Positions 51,659 through 61,143 of a DNA stretch of 64,000 nt are shown here, piece by piece. Under the pieces are notes generated by a model, which was not told where the DNA came from, made no database searches, and saw only the letters and a program-made list of their open reading frames with translations. Source of the stretch: Nocardiopsis potens DSM 45234 (GTDB lineage: Bacteria > Actinomycetota > Actinomycetes > Streptosporangiales > Streptosporangiaceae). The DNA lies in the NCBI RefSeq assembly GCF_000341105.1, contig NZ_ANBB01000033.1:1-64000 (forward strand), read 5' to 3'. The position numbers and the translations under genes are program-made. Within the stretch, counting starts at the first letter, position 1; every line of letters begins with the position of its first letter.

Positions 51659-52253
51659 GTCTGAGTCCTTCCAAAGCCCGCGGAGAAGGGAAGCGGGCGA
51701 CTCGTGGGGCGCTCGTGCCGCCGGCGCGGGGGTGCGTTCCGGCGCACCGGTCTGGAGAAGACACGATCCCACAACTCTCAGGCCGGGTCGAAGCATATGC
51801 GAACCCGCGCGTGCTCTGCTTAAAGGGAGGGGTAATCTGGCGGTGCCATGGAGAACTCCCCGATCGGTCCCGGCCCGTCCGGGAGGGGAGGGTCAGGGCG
51901 CCGATAAGTCGTCGGCCCGGGGCGACCGGGGCCGGCTCCCGCGGCTCTTTATCGGCGCCGAATCGGCCGGGAAGCCCGTAGCTAAGGGAGATCGGGAACT
52001 CCCCGGAGGCTCCCGGACGCTTAACGGAACGCAGTCATAGCGGATCCATAGCGGTGGCCGTAATGCGGACACAGGGCCTGCGGGGGACGGGACGGGTTGC
52101 GAAGGTGTCTATGATGTCGGGGTCCCCACCCTCAATCGCGGGTTTCGCAGGGCCGATCGCCGCTGCCGCGCCGGTGGCCGCCGAGGCGGCCGACCAACCC
52201 TCTCCGTGGGGTAATTGCTGCATAAAGTAACAACAAGGAAGGGTGTGCGCCTG
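51659..52253. other. Divergent intergenic region between helicase gene and small membrane protein gene
   Basis: About 595 bases, no supported gene. Contains a long inverted repeat (51897-51959). A CATAAAGT at 52221-52228 is a likely -10 for the gene at 52254. The helicase promoter should lie between 51690 and 51850. Confidence 0.45.
51897..51959. promoter_or_regulatory. 11-bp inverted repeat with 41-base centre
   Basis: GGCGCCGATAA (51897-51907) and TTATCGGCGCC (51949-51959), perfect. The centre is GC-rich and can fold. Could be a paired operator or a structured leader RNA. Confidence 0.45.
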
Positions 52254-52523
52254 ATGGGTGATGTTTTGTCGGCGCTGATCCCCCCCGCTGTTGTCGCGGC
52301 GGTCTTCTGCACCTTCGTCATCAAGCTGCTCCGCAAGGAGATGGCCCCGAGGACGTCGGACGGGCGGCTGGTCAGCGAGGTGCGCGCGGAAGCGGCCGGG
52401 AATGGCGGGGGCTCCGCCGGTTCCCCGGCCGGGGGTTCTGCCGCGAGCGCGGGGGACGGGGCGAAGTCGTCTTCGGGTACTTCTGCGGAAGCCTCCGGCG
52501 ATCGGCGGGCGGAGGAGGCCTGA
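52254..52523 (+). CDS. Small single-pass membrane protein
   Basis: 89 residues: one N-terminal helix (LSALIPPAVVAAVFCTFVIKLL) then a charged segment RKEMAPRTSDGRLVSEVRAE and a Gly/Ser/Ala-rich disordered tail. AAGGAAGGG ten bases upstream supports ATG 52254; GTG 52245 is possible. Likely inserted with the tail in the cytoplasm (positive-inside KLLRKE). It lies just upstream of lsr2, as an analogous small gene does in other actinomycetes, but no function is known. Confidence 0.7.
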   Translation: MGDVLSALIPPAVVAAVFCTFVIKLLRKEMAPRTSDGRLVSEVRAEAAGNGGGSAGSPAGGSAASAGDGAKSSSGTSAEASGDRRAEEA

Positions 52524-52635
52524 AAGCGCGGCGCCTGCGGTAACGGCGAGCCGTCCGAGCGGCCGCTCCGTATCCGCGCGCGGCGGTCTTTTGCGGCCCG
52601 ACGCCGACTCGCGGCGATTTCCGACGCGCGGAGAA

Positions 52636-52664
52636 TTGTCTTCCGCCCGGTATCCGGCTAGCTT
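52636..52664 (+). promoter_or_regulatory. Promoter of lsr2
   Basis: TTGTCT, 17 bases, TAGCTT; a TATATT at 52665-52670 is an alternative -10. AAAGG before ATG 52710 is the ribosome site. Confidence 0.5.
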
Positions 52665-52709
52665 TATATTCAGGTGCCGAACGCACCGACTGCTGAAAGG
52701 TTCGCATCC

Positions 52710-53042
52710 ATGGCACAAAAGGTTCAGGTGCTTCTCGTCGACGATCTCGACGGCGGCGAGGCCGACGAGACCGTTTCGTTCGGCGTAGACGGCACCACTT
52801 ATGAAATCGACCTCAGCGCGGGCAACGCCTCCCAGCTGCGCGACGCCCTGGCCCCGTTCGTCCAGGCCGCGCGGAAGGCTCCGGGGAAGGCCGCCCGCGG
52901 GCGCCGCCAGCCGCGCAGCGCCCCCAGCCGCGAGCGCAGCGCGGAGATCCGCGCCTGGGCCAAGGCCCAGGGCAAGCAGGTGAACGAGCGCGGCCGCATT
53001 CCGGCCGCCATCGTGGCCGAGTACGAGGCCGCCCAGCGTTAG
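52710..53042 (+). CDS. lsr2: Lsr2, nucleoid-associated xenogeneic silencer
   Basis: H-NS-like protein that bridges AT-rich DNA and silences horizontally acquired genes. 110 residues. N-terminal dimerisation domain (MAQKVQVLLVDDLDGGEADETVSFGVDG), basic linker with the AT-hook-like RGRRQPRSAPS, and C-terminal DNA-binding helices (IRAWAKAQGKQVNERGRIPAAIVAEYEAA) carrying the minor-groove RGR motif. Length matches Lsr2. Followed by two hairpins. Confidence 0.96.
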   Translation: MAQKVQVLLVDDLDGGEADETVSFGVDGTTYEIDLSAGNASQLRDALAPFVQAARKAPGKAARGRRQPRSAPSRERSAEIRAWAKAQGKQVNERGRIPAAIVAEYEAAQR

Positions 53043-53063
53043 CGGCGCACTCCTCGCAACCGC

Positions 53064-53092
53064 CCGGCGCGGGCCGTCAAGGCCCGCGCCGG
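53064..53092 (+). terminator. Terminator after lsr2
   Basis: 12-bp stem CCGGCGCGGGCC with loop GTCAA. Confidence 0.7.
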
Positions 53093-53131
53093 CCGTGTTC
53101 GCTCAGAGTGAATTCCACATGAATGCACTGC

Positions 53132-53172
53132 ACGGTCCGCGTGCCCCGGCAAAGACGGGGCGCGCGGACCGT
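53132..53172 (+). terminator. Second hairpin downstream of lsr2
   Basis: 17-bp stem with one wobble (53132-53148 with 53156-53172), loop GCAAAGA. Probably a backup terminator or a structured spacer. Confidence 0.5.
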
Positions 53173-53442
53173 TCGCTTGCGGCGTACTTGGAACACTGAA
53201 GGCCCGATTGGTAGTTGGATGAGGGTGAACGCCCTATCGTCGGGGAAAGTCTCTGGCAACGAAGGTCGGAGGCAACCGGATGAAGCGGGATGTGGCCATC
53301 GGTCCGCCGGGGCGCCGGCGGAGCGGTGACCGGGTGCGGCAGCGCCCTCCGAGGGCTTTCACCCCCCGAAGGGCCGAAAAGCGGAAAAGCGTGAGGGCCG
53401 GAACTCCCGTCCCTGCCTGACCGCTCTGTGAGGAGCGACGAC

Positions 53443-55953
<2,511 letters not shown>

Positions 55954-55982
55954 CCCTCAGGCCCGCACCGCACCACCCGCGC

Positions 55983-56019
55983 ACGGCGGCCCCGCACCAC
56001 ACCGGTGCGGGGCCGCCGT
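55983..56019. terminator. Terminator between clpC and convergent accessory operon
   Basis: Perfect 16-bp stem ACGGCGGCCCCGCACC with loop ACACC; next gene is on the other strand. Confidence 0.75.
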
Positions 56020-56049
56020 CGTTCCCGGCCGTTTGCGGGATGGGGAGCC

Positions 56050-56505
56050 TCAACCGATGAGGCCCAGGGCATAGGCGAGCAGCATCATGCCGAGGAGCGT
56101 GCATTCGAGGCGGGTGCTCTCGATGCCGGAGCGGAAGGACGCCTCTCCGCGCCTGCCGCGGACGCGGGATTCCGGGAGGGGAACAGGGCCGTGCCTCCTG
56201 GGCCTCCTCGGCCTCCTCGTTCGACCGGGGGCGTCCGAGGGGAGAGGAGAGCCCTTTTTCCGGATGGGGCTCGGTCCGCAGGCGGGCGGTGCGAGTTCGT
56301 CCTGGAACCGGGTGAGCCAGGCGGGCAGGGCTCCTCGCTCGCCCGGAGGGGGAGCGGGTGCCCGCATGCCCGCCGGGCGGTCGGGGGGAGTGGGCGGGCG
56401 CAGCTCGGTGTAGCGCCGTGCGCGGCTGAAGCGCTGCCCTCGCGGCGCGGCCAGGACGGCGCGTACATGAGTGCCTGCCGCCGGGGAGATGTGCGAGCGG
56501 GTCAT
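56050..56505 (-). CDS. Hypothetical protein, second gene of minus-strand accessory operon
   Basis: 151 residues from ATG 56505 (AAGAGG eight bases upstream). Basic, Arg/Pro-rich centre (GRTRRPRRPRRHGPVP) and a hydrophobic C-terminus LLGMMLLAYALGLIG that could be a tail anchor. Lies 34 bases after the 104-residue gene on the same strand. I recognise no domain. Proteins of this general make-up occur beside XRE-DUF5753 regulators in actinomycetes. Confidence 0.6.
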   Translation of the reverse strand: MTRSHISPAAGTHVRAVLAAPRGQRFSRARRYTELRPPTPPDRPAGMRAPAPPPGERGALPAWLTRFQDELAPPACGPSPIRKKGSPLPSDAPGRTRRPRRPRRHGPVPLPESRVRGRRGEASFRSGIESTRLECTLLGMMLLAYALGLIG

Positions 56506-56539
56506 GGGCGGTACCTCTTTCTGATCCTCGCTCCGCCGT

Positions 56540-56854
56540 TCAGGCGACGGTGCAGGAGACGGTCCAGGCGGCCACCACGGAGGCGCCTTCGGGCAGGGGA
56601 GGGACGGAGTCGGGGTCGCAGGTGCGCACCCACAGGTCGGTGTCGGAGGCGTAGGGGCGGTAGCGCTCCAGCGCCTCCCAGAGCGAGGAGAGCAGGGGGA
56701 CGCAGCCGCAGGCGCACCGCCGGGTGTCCATGACCGGGCGGTACGGGGAGCAGAGGCCGGCCAGGGACGACCCGTCCTCGTCCGGCTCGCCGCCCTTGAT
56801 GAGCTGGACGATCGTGGTCGTGGCCTCACCGGCCTTGAGAAGGGAGGAGGACAT
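56540..56854 (-). CDS. Hypothetical protein with Cys cluster, first gene of minus-strand accessory operon
   Basis: 104 residues from ATG 56854 with AAGGAG eight bases upstream. A Cys-rich motif RRCACGCVP in the middle could bind metal. No transmembrane helix. The promoter at 56909-56937 with the palindromic operator lies 55-80 bases before the start, opposite to the XRE regulator. Function unknown. Confidence 0.6.
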   Translation of the reverse strand: MSSSLLKAGEATTTIVQLIKGGEPDEDGSSLAGLCSPYRPVMDTRRCACGCVPLLSSLWEALERYRPYASDTDLWVRTCDPDSVPPLPEGASVVAAWTVSCTVA

Positions 56855-56908
56855 GGAGGTGGCTCCTTGTCGTGAGGGAGGCACCACGGAGGGTGCTCGA
56901 CCACCTTC

Positions 56909-56937
56909 AGTATGATTGAGTCTGAACTCAATCACAA
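56909..56937 (-). promoter_or_regulatory. Promoter of the minus-strand accessory operon
   Basis: On the minus strand TTGTGA (56937-56932), 17 bases, CATACT (56914-56909). The spacer is filled by a 22-bp palindrome, a classic repressor arrangement. Confidence 0.6.
56913..56934. promoter_or_regulatory. 22-bp palindromic operator between divergent accessory genes
   Basis: Arms TGATTGAGT and ACTCAATCA around CTGA, perfect. AT-rich compared with everything around. Lies between the XRE regulator gene (57022, +) and the minus-strand operon and overlaps the latter's -35/-10 spacer. The XRE protein encoded next door is the obvious candidate ligand. Confidence 0.65.
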
Positions 56938-57021
56938 TACGTTCCTGTGTTTGGACAAAAAATTCAGATCTCGCATGGGTGGCTACGATCGGGACAGGCG
57001 TCTACCGGAGATAGGGGATCC

Positions 57022-57879
57022 GTGACTCAGAGCCACTCGCCCGGCGTGCGGCGCCGCCGCCTGTCCGCCGCGCTCAAGAGGCTGCGCGCCGAGAGCGGCA
57101 TGTCCGCCGCCGACGTGGCCAAGCGGCTGAAGTGGTCGTCGGCCACCAAGGTGACGAGGGCGGAGCGGAACGAGTGGAGGTATCCCAAGCCTGGGGATGT
57201 GGAAGCGCTGCTCGACCTCTACGGAGTGGAGGGAGAAGACCGTGCGCACCTTCTCAGCTTGACGGAAGAAGCGCGTGGGCGCAGCGATTGGCACCAGTAC
57301 GCCGATCTCTACACCGGCCCCCTGCCGGAACTCGAAGCCGAAGCAGTCCGAATCCGGACGTACGAATCGGTGTTGATCCCCGGCCTGCTCCAGACACCGG
57401 ACTACGCGGCGGCGATCTTTGAGGCGGGGCAGGTCGTCCCGGCCGATCAGGTCGCTCGAAAGATCGAGTCGCGGATGTTCAGGAGGCGGGTGCTCGATGC
57501 CCCTAACGGGCCGCACCTGACCGCGGTCATTGATGAGCCCGCGCTCCGCAAGGCGGTCGGGACGCACGCAATCATGGCCGAGCAGCTGCGATTTCTCTCC
57601 GGAATGGCCGCACATTACAAGGTGACCGTGCTGGTACTCCCCGACGAGGCCGGCGCGCATCCCGCCGTCGATGGGGCGTTCACCCTGTTCGACTTCCCCA
57701 GCCCTGAGCCGGGGATCGTCTCCATTCCAACTGCTGTCGAAGCGCTGTACGTTGAGGATCAGGATTACTTCGATCGGCACACGCTGATCTTCGACGCCGT
57801 CCAGAACCTGGCGCTGGACCCGCAGCGGTCGCTCGACCTGATCGGGGCCATCGCCGCCGAGCACGATAAGCGAGCCTGA
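57022..57879 (+). CDS. XRE-family regulator with DUF5753 domain
   Basis: 285 residues from GTG 57022 (AGGGGATCC before it). N-terminal helix-turn-helix (RLRAESGMSAADVAKRLKWSSATKVTRAE) and C-terminal DUF5753 (WHQYADLYTGPLPELEAEAVRIRTYESVLIPGLLQTPDYA ... VDGAFTLFDFPSPEPGIVSI). Typical WhiJ-like actinomycete regulator, which pairs with a DUF397 protein encoded next to it, as here at 57882. The divergent operon and palindrome suggest it controls both. Confidence 0.9.
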   Translation: MTQSHSPGVRRRRLSAALKRLRAESGMSAADVAKRLKWSSATKVTRAERNEWRYPKPGDVEALLDLYGVEGEDRAHLLSLTEEARGRSDWHQYADLYTGPLPELEAEAVRIRTYESVLIPGLLQTPDYAAAIFEAGQVVPADQVARKIESRMFRRRVLDAPNGPHLTAVIDEPALRKAVGTHAIMAEQLRFLSGMAAHYKVTVLVLPDEAGAHPAVDGAFTLFDFPSPEPGIVSIPTAVEALYVEDQDYFDRHTLIFDAVQNLALDPQRSLDLIGAIAAEHDKRA

Positions 57880-57881
57880 TC

Positions 57882-58133
57882 ATGATCGTGGAGTTCCGCA
57901 AGTCTTCTTACTCGTCGAGTGGCGAGAACTGTGTCGAGGTGGCCCGGGTGGCCCCGGTGTTCCGCAAGTCCTCTTACTCCTCGAGCGGGGACAACTGCGT
58001 CGAGGTCGCCGAGCTGGCCACCGGTGCGGCGGTCCGCGACTCCAAGCACCCGGAGCTGGGGTATCTGCCCGTCGGCGCGACCGAGTGGGCGGCCTTCACC
58101 GGCTCCTTGCGCACGGGGGCCTTCGAGGGCTGA
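57882..58133 (+). CDS. DUF397 protein with internal duplication
   Basis: 83 residues, against a usual 60-65. The block FRKSSYSSSGENCVEVA occurs twice (starting near residues 5 and 27) with a 66-base nucleotide repeat, followed by a single normal C-terminal half RDSKHPELGYLPVGATEWAAFTG. So the N-terminal half has been duplicated in tandem. Two bases after the XRE stop, so co-translated with it. DUF397 proteins are the small partners of DUF5753 regulators; Streptomyces AbaA/BldB-type loci are comparable. Confidence 0.85.
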   Translation: MIVEFRKSSYSSSGENCVEVARVAPVFRKSSYSSSGDNCVEVAELATGAAVRDSKHPELGYLPVGATEWAAFTGSLRTGAFEG

Positions 58134-58147
58134 CCGGCGACAGGGGG

Positions 58148-58990
58148 TCAGGAGCCCAGGGCGCACCGTGCACGGTGGACGAGTCGGTGGGCTTCGGCCC
58201 CGTAGACGGCCGTCGCATTCAGGGCGTCCCAGACGCGTCGGTGCAGCGCCACGTCTTCGGAGCCGTCCAGCCACAGCTCGGCGTGCCAGGTCTCGATGAT
58301 GACCAGGCGGTCGTCGTGGATGACGAACCCCGCCCCCGCTGGGATCCTCATTTCGGCGCTGAAAGGGACGATGCCGACCCGCACGTGCTCCGCCGACGCG
58401 AGTCGGCCAACCAGCAGGTCGAGCTGCTCGGCCAGCACAGCAGGGGCGCACGGCCGGGCGTACAGCGCGGCCTCCCAGATCAAGAAGTGGAACGTCCGGC
58501 TCCGGTCGCGGAGGACGTCCTGCCGTGCCATCCGCGCGCGGACCGCTGCGGCGAGATCACGCGGTGCGGTGTGGAGGGCCATGTGGCGGCTCAGAACGGC
58601 ACCAGCGTAGTCAGGGGTCTGGAAGAGGCCGGGGACCACCTCGGAGTCGAAGCTGTACCAGAGGCGATCCTTGCGGGCTTCCATGTCGTGTGCCTCTTGG
58701 ACGACACGGAAACCGCCCGCGAGCTGCCGTCGCCAGGAGCGGTACCACGTTTCCAGGCCGCGCAGCCGTCCCAGCAGCTCGGCTTCGGCTTCCGGGTTCC
58801 CGGTCTCCCGGGCCCAGGCGCTGAGGTCGTCACTGCTCGGCGTCTGCCGGCCGTTCTCCAGCTTGCTGACCTTGGACTGACCCCACCCCAGTCGAGCGGC
58901 CAGCTCGCGTCCGGTCAGACCTCCCTCGGTGCGCAGCTCGCGCAGGCGCGCACCGAGGGAGGTCCGGGACCGCTGGAAATCGGTGCTCAC
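58148..58990 (-). CDS. XRE-family regulator with DUF5753 domain, second copy
   Basis: 280 residues, ATG 58990. HTH RLRELRTEGGLTGRELAARLGWGQSKVSKLENGRQTPS and DUF5753 (VPGLFQTPDYAGAVLSRHM ... VGIVPFSAEMRIPAGAGFVIHDDRLVIIETWH). It overlaps the DUF6879 gene upstream by four bases (ATGA), so the pair is co-translated. Converges with the DUF397 gene at 58133 with only 14 bases between stops. Confidence 0.9.
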   Translation of the reverse strand: MSTDFQRSRTSLGARLRELRTEGGLTGRELAARLGWGQSKVSKLENGRQTPSSDDLSAWARETGNPEAEAELLGRLRGLETWYRSWRRQLAGGFRVVQEAHDMEARKDRLWYSFDSEVVPGLFQTPDYAGAVLSRHMALHTAPRDLAAAVRARMARQDVLRDRSRTFHFLIWEAALYARPCAPAVLAEQLDLLVGRLASAEHVRVGIVPFSAEMRIPAGAGFVIHDDRLVIIETWHAELWLDGSEDVALHRRVWDALNATAVYGAEAHRLVHRARCALGS

Positions 58991-59739
58991 CCAGTGGACG
59001 GTACCTGAGCCTTGAAGTCCTCATATCGGACGGCGTGGTGCCAGGCGGCATCGCGGATCTGACAGGCCCGCAGTACCTCGGCCGGGTCGGTGATCAGCTC
59101 CATCCCGGCCGTCCGATCACCGTCGAAGTGGAACCGGGCCACAACCCGGGAGTCGAACAGCCAGAAGTCGCTCAGGTCCACCCCGTGCCGCTGGGCGTCG
59201 GAGCGCCACATGTAGCGGATGTCCTCCCCGGCCGCCACGTTGTTCCGGGCGTTCGACAGCAGGTAGCGCTGCCCGTCGGTCGGTGGATCGTCCACGAGCC
59301 GGACCCGCTCGTACCGCTTGCCTTCGGAGACCATCCGCCGGACGCCGGTGAACCAGGGGATATGGATCTGGTCGGAGGTCTCTCCGGTGCGCAGGAACTC
59401 CTGGTAATCCGATTGGGCCTTGTCCGATGCGTAGCCGGTCCGGGTCTCCAGTCGCCAGGCGGTGTGCTCGAACCCTCCATCGAAAAAGTGGCCTATTTCT
59501 TCGAAAGGAACCAGCTCCGGCACTTGTGCGGCCTCCTTCGGGGTGAACTCGGTCAGCAGCTTCCGGGGAACGACGACGAAGCCCTCCCCGTCTTTGACGT
59601 GTTCGAACTGCGCGATGTCGTCAGGGTCGGTCACCGCATCGCCCTGGACGAGTATCTGTCCGGTGTCCAGGTCTTCGTAGAGGGTCGGACAGTTTCCTGC
59701 TCCGGACGTGCTCCCCAGCATCCGCAGTCGCCTTGCCAC
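58987..59739 (-). CDS. DUF6879 protein with an extra N-terminal domain
   Basis: 250 residues from GTG 59739 (AGAGGA seven bases upstream). The C-terminal 180 residues are DUF6879 (FFDGGFEHTAWRLETRTGY ... RVRLVDDPPTDGQRYLL ... AGEDIRYMWRSDAQ), a family co-encoded with DUF5753 regulators. The first 70 residues (RMLGSTSGAGNCPTLYEDLDTGQILVQGDAVTDP) resemble a small separate protein that precedes DUF6879 genes elsewhere, as I recall. Its domain fusion suggests those two proteins interact. Overlaps the XRE gene downstream. Confidence 0.8.
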   Translation of the reverse strand: MARRLRMLGSTSGAGNCPTLYEDLDTGQILVQGDAVTDPDDIAQFEHVKDGEGFVVVPRKLLTEFTPKEAAQVPELVPFEEIGHFFDGGFEHTAWRLETRTGYASDKAQSDYQEFLRTGETSDQIHIPWFTGVRRMVSEGKRYERVRLVDDPPTDGQRYLLSNARNNVAAGEDIRYMWRSDAQRHGVDLSDFWLFDSRVVARFHFDGDRTAGMELITDPAEVLRACQIRDAAWHHAVRYEDFKAQVPSTG

Positions 59740-59775
59740 AGACGTTCCTCTCGTCGGTCGAACGACAGCGGCCTC

Positions 59776-59804
59776 AGTATGTCGGAAGGCGCAAGAGGTG
59801 ACAT
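59776..59804 (-). promoter_or_regulatory. Promoter of the DUF6879-XRE operon
   Basis: On the minus strand ATGTCA (59804-59799), 17 bases, CATACT (59781-59776); the -10 is identical to that of the other accessory promoter. Start near 59770. Confidence 0.45.
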
Positions 59805-59954
59805 GCGTGATTCTCGTTTATTCTCGAGGCGTCGCTTCTGCCCTGCTCTGTCCCGGGGCATGGCGTCCTCAGCGACCCCTCAGAAGAATTTTCGAGAAAC
59901 CCGGCTGCCACCGGCGGGCGCCGAACCTAGCGTCATGGCCTACAGGAGGTGGCC

Positions 59955-60239
59955 ATGGCGACGAGCCGTTCCGATGAGCAGGCGCGTGATGCGGAGTCTC
60001 TTGCCGTTCTGCGCCGGGAGTTCCCGAAATGGAAGGTCTGGCGGGCCAGAGGGGAGTCCGGGCGGCCCGGTGCCTGGATGGCGAATCCGCCGGAGGACAT
60101 GGCCGGCGTCGAGCCGACGCTGATGGCCGATAGCGCCGAGGCGCTGGCCGCGCTGATGTGCTCGCCCCGGCCCGGGTACGCCCGGCGCCTCCCCGCTCCG
60201 CCGTTCCCCGCTCCGCCGTTCTCGGCTCCGAGCCCGTGA
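59955..60239 (+). CDS. Small conserved-type hypothetical protein
   Basis: 94 residues from ATG 59955 with a perfect AGGAGGT five bases upstream. The segment LAVLRREFPKWKVWRARGESGRPGAWMANPP is of a kind common beside DUF397/XRE genes; the last 20 residues are Pro/Ala repeats (PAPPFPAPPFSAPSP). Soluble. Function unknown. It starts the + strand part of the accessory module. Confidence 0.65.
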   Translation: MATSRSDEQARDAESLAVLRREFPKWKVWRARGESGRPGAWMANPPEDMAGVEPTLMADSAEALAALMCSPRPGYARRLPAPPFPAPPFSAPSP

Positions 60240-60368
60240 CCGCCGACGCGGGGGACGCGGACGCCCGGTCCGCGCGGGTCCTGGACGGCGGTGACCGCCG
60301 GCTTCCCCATCCAGGGCCCGCGCGGGCCCGGCGCCCGGGTCCGGTCTCCGACGAGTGAGGGAGAGCGC

Positions 60369-60605
60369 ATGCAGAACGGCAGGGACCTCTACACGGCCGA
60401 ACTGCCCGCCGAAGGCTGGACGGCCTTCTGCGGCGGCAACAACGAGGAAGAGGACATGGAGACCTGCGTGGCGGTGGCCGTCACCGACTCCCTGGTCGCC
60501 ATCCGCGACACCAAGCGCCCCGAGCTGCCCGCGCTCCGGTTCACCCCGGAGGAGGTGGCGGCGTTCGTGCGCGGCTACACCGAGAAGATCGGCCCGTCCG
60601 CGTGA
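60369..60605 (+). CDS. DUF397-like protein
   Basis: 78 residues from ATG 60369 (GAGGGAGAG upstream). AEGWTAFCGGNNEEEDMETCVAVA and RDTKRPELPALRFTPEEVAAF are the two halves of a DUF397 domain. No DUF5753 gene lies directly before it; the next gene overlaps its stop. Probably a second partner for one of the XRE regulators. Confidence 0.75.
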   Translation: MQNGRDLYTAELPAEGWTAFCGGNNEEEDMETCVAVAVTDSLVAIRDTKRPELPALRFTPEEVAAFVRGYTEKIGPSA

Positions 60606-61105
60606 CCGGCCGGGAGCGGACCGAGGTCCCCGGCGCGCCGGGGACCTCCCCCGAAGAGGGGCCGCACTTCCACGGCTACCTCTGGCAGGGCTCGGGGGAG
60701 GAGCGCTACCGGGGGACGCCCGAGACCTACCCCGACCACCCGGCCTTCCCGTCCTCGCCGCTGCCGCCGCAGCGGATGTGCTGGTGGCTGCGGAAGCCCG
60801 CCTCGGCGGTCCGCGGCACCTGGGACGGCGCCGACGGGGCCCTGGCCTGGCTCGCCGGCGAGTACCGCAAGGTCCTGCCGCTGCTCCGCACCGACTGGCC
60901 GGAGCTGATGGCCCCGGCGGCCCGGGAGCCCTTCTGGCGCGCCTCGCTGGAGCAGGGCACCGACGTGGTGTGCGGGCACTGGCTCCGGGGAGGGAACGCG
61001 TTCAGCGCGACCCTGGTCTGCTGCCCGAACCGCTGGGAGGCCGACTCCTGCCCGGTGGGAGGGGGCTTCCCGAGAGGCGGCCGCCGGGCCCACTCCGCGG
61101 GGTAG
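60602..61105 (+). CDS. Hypothetical protein coupled to the DUF397-like gene
   Basis: 167 residues, GTG 60602 overlapping the previous stop (GTGA). Trp-rich middle (RMCWWLRKPASAVRGTWDG, AREPFWRASLEQGTDVVCGHWL) and several Cys residues near the end (VCCPNRWEADSCPVGG). No transmembrane helix or known domain. Translational coupling with a DUF397 protein suggests the two work together. Confidence 0.6.
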   Translation: MTGRERTEVPGAPGTSPEEGPHFHGYLWQGSGEERYRGTPETYPDHPAFPSSPLPPQRMCWWLRKPASAVRGTWDGADGALAWLAGEYRKVLPLLRTDWPELMAPAAREPFWRASLEQGTDVVCGHWLRGGNAFSATLVCCPNRWEADSCPVGGGFPRGGRRAHSAG

Positions 61106-61143
61106 GCGCCGGCGGCGCCGTTCCGGCCGTCACCCGGCCGCGG

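Larger units (their letters stand above)
53043..53442. other. Intergenic region between lsr2 and clpC
   Basis: About 400 bases with two tandem hairpins after lsr2 and, in 53200-53330, the probable clpC promoter region. I could not identify a ClgR or HAIR-type operator. No gene is supported. Confidence 0.45.

Noticed and set aside
51830-52050. Possible c-di-AMP (ydaO) riboswitch upstream of the small membrane protein
   Set aside because: The conserved GGGGGACC and GGUGAAUCC-type segments could not be located; only a generic inverted repeat is present.
53173-53442. HspR (HAIR) or ClgR operator upstream of clpC
   Set aside because: Searched by eye for CTTGAGT-N7-ACTCAAG and GTTCGC/GCGAAC-type pairs; none found. 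AGGGTGAACGCCCT is only a weak palindrome.
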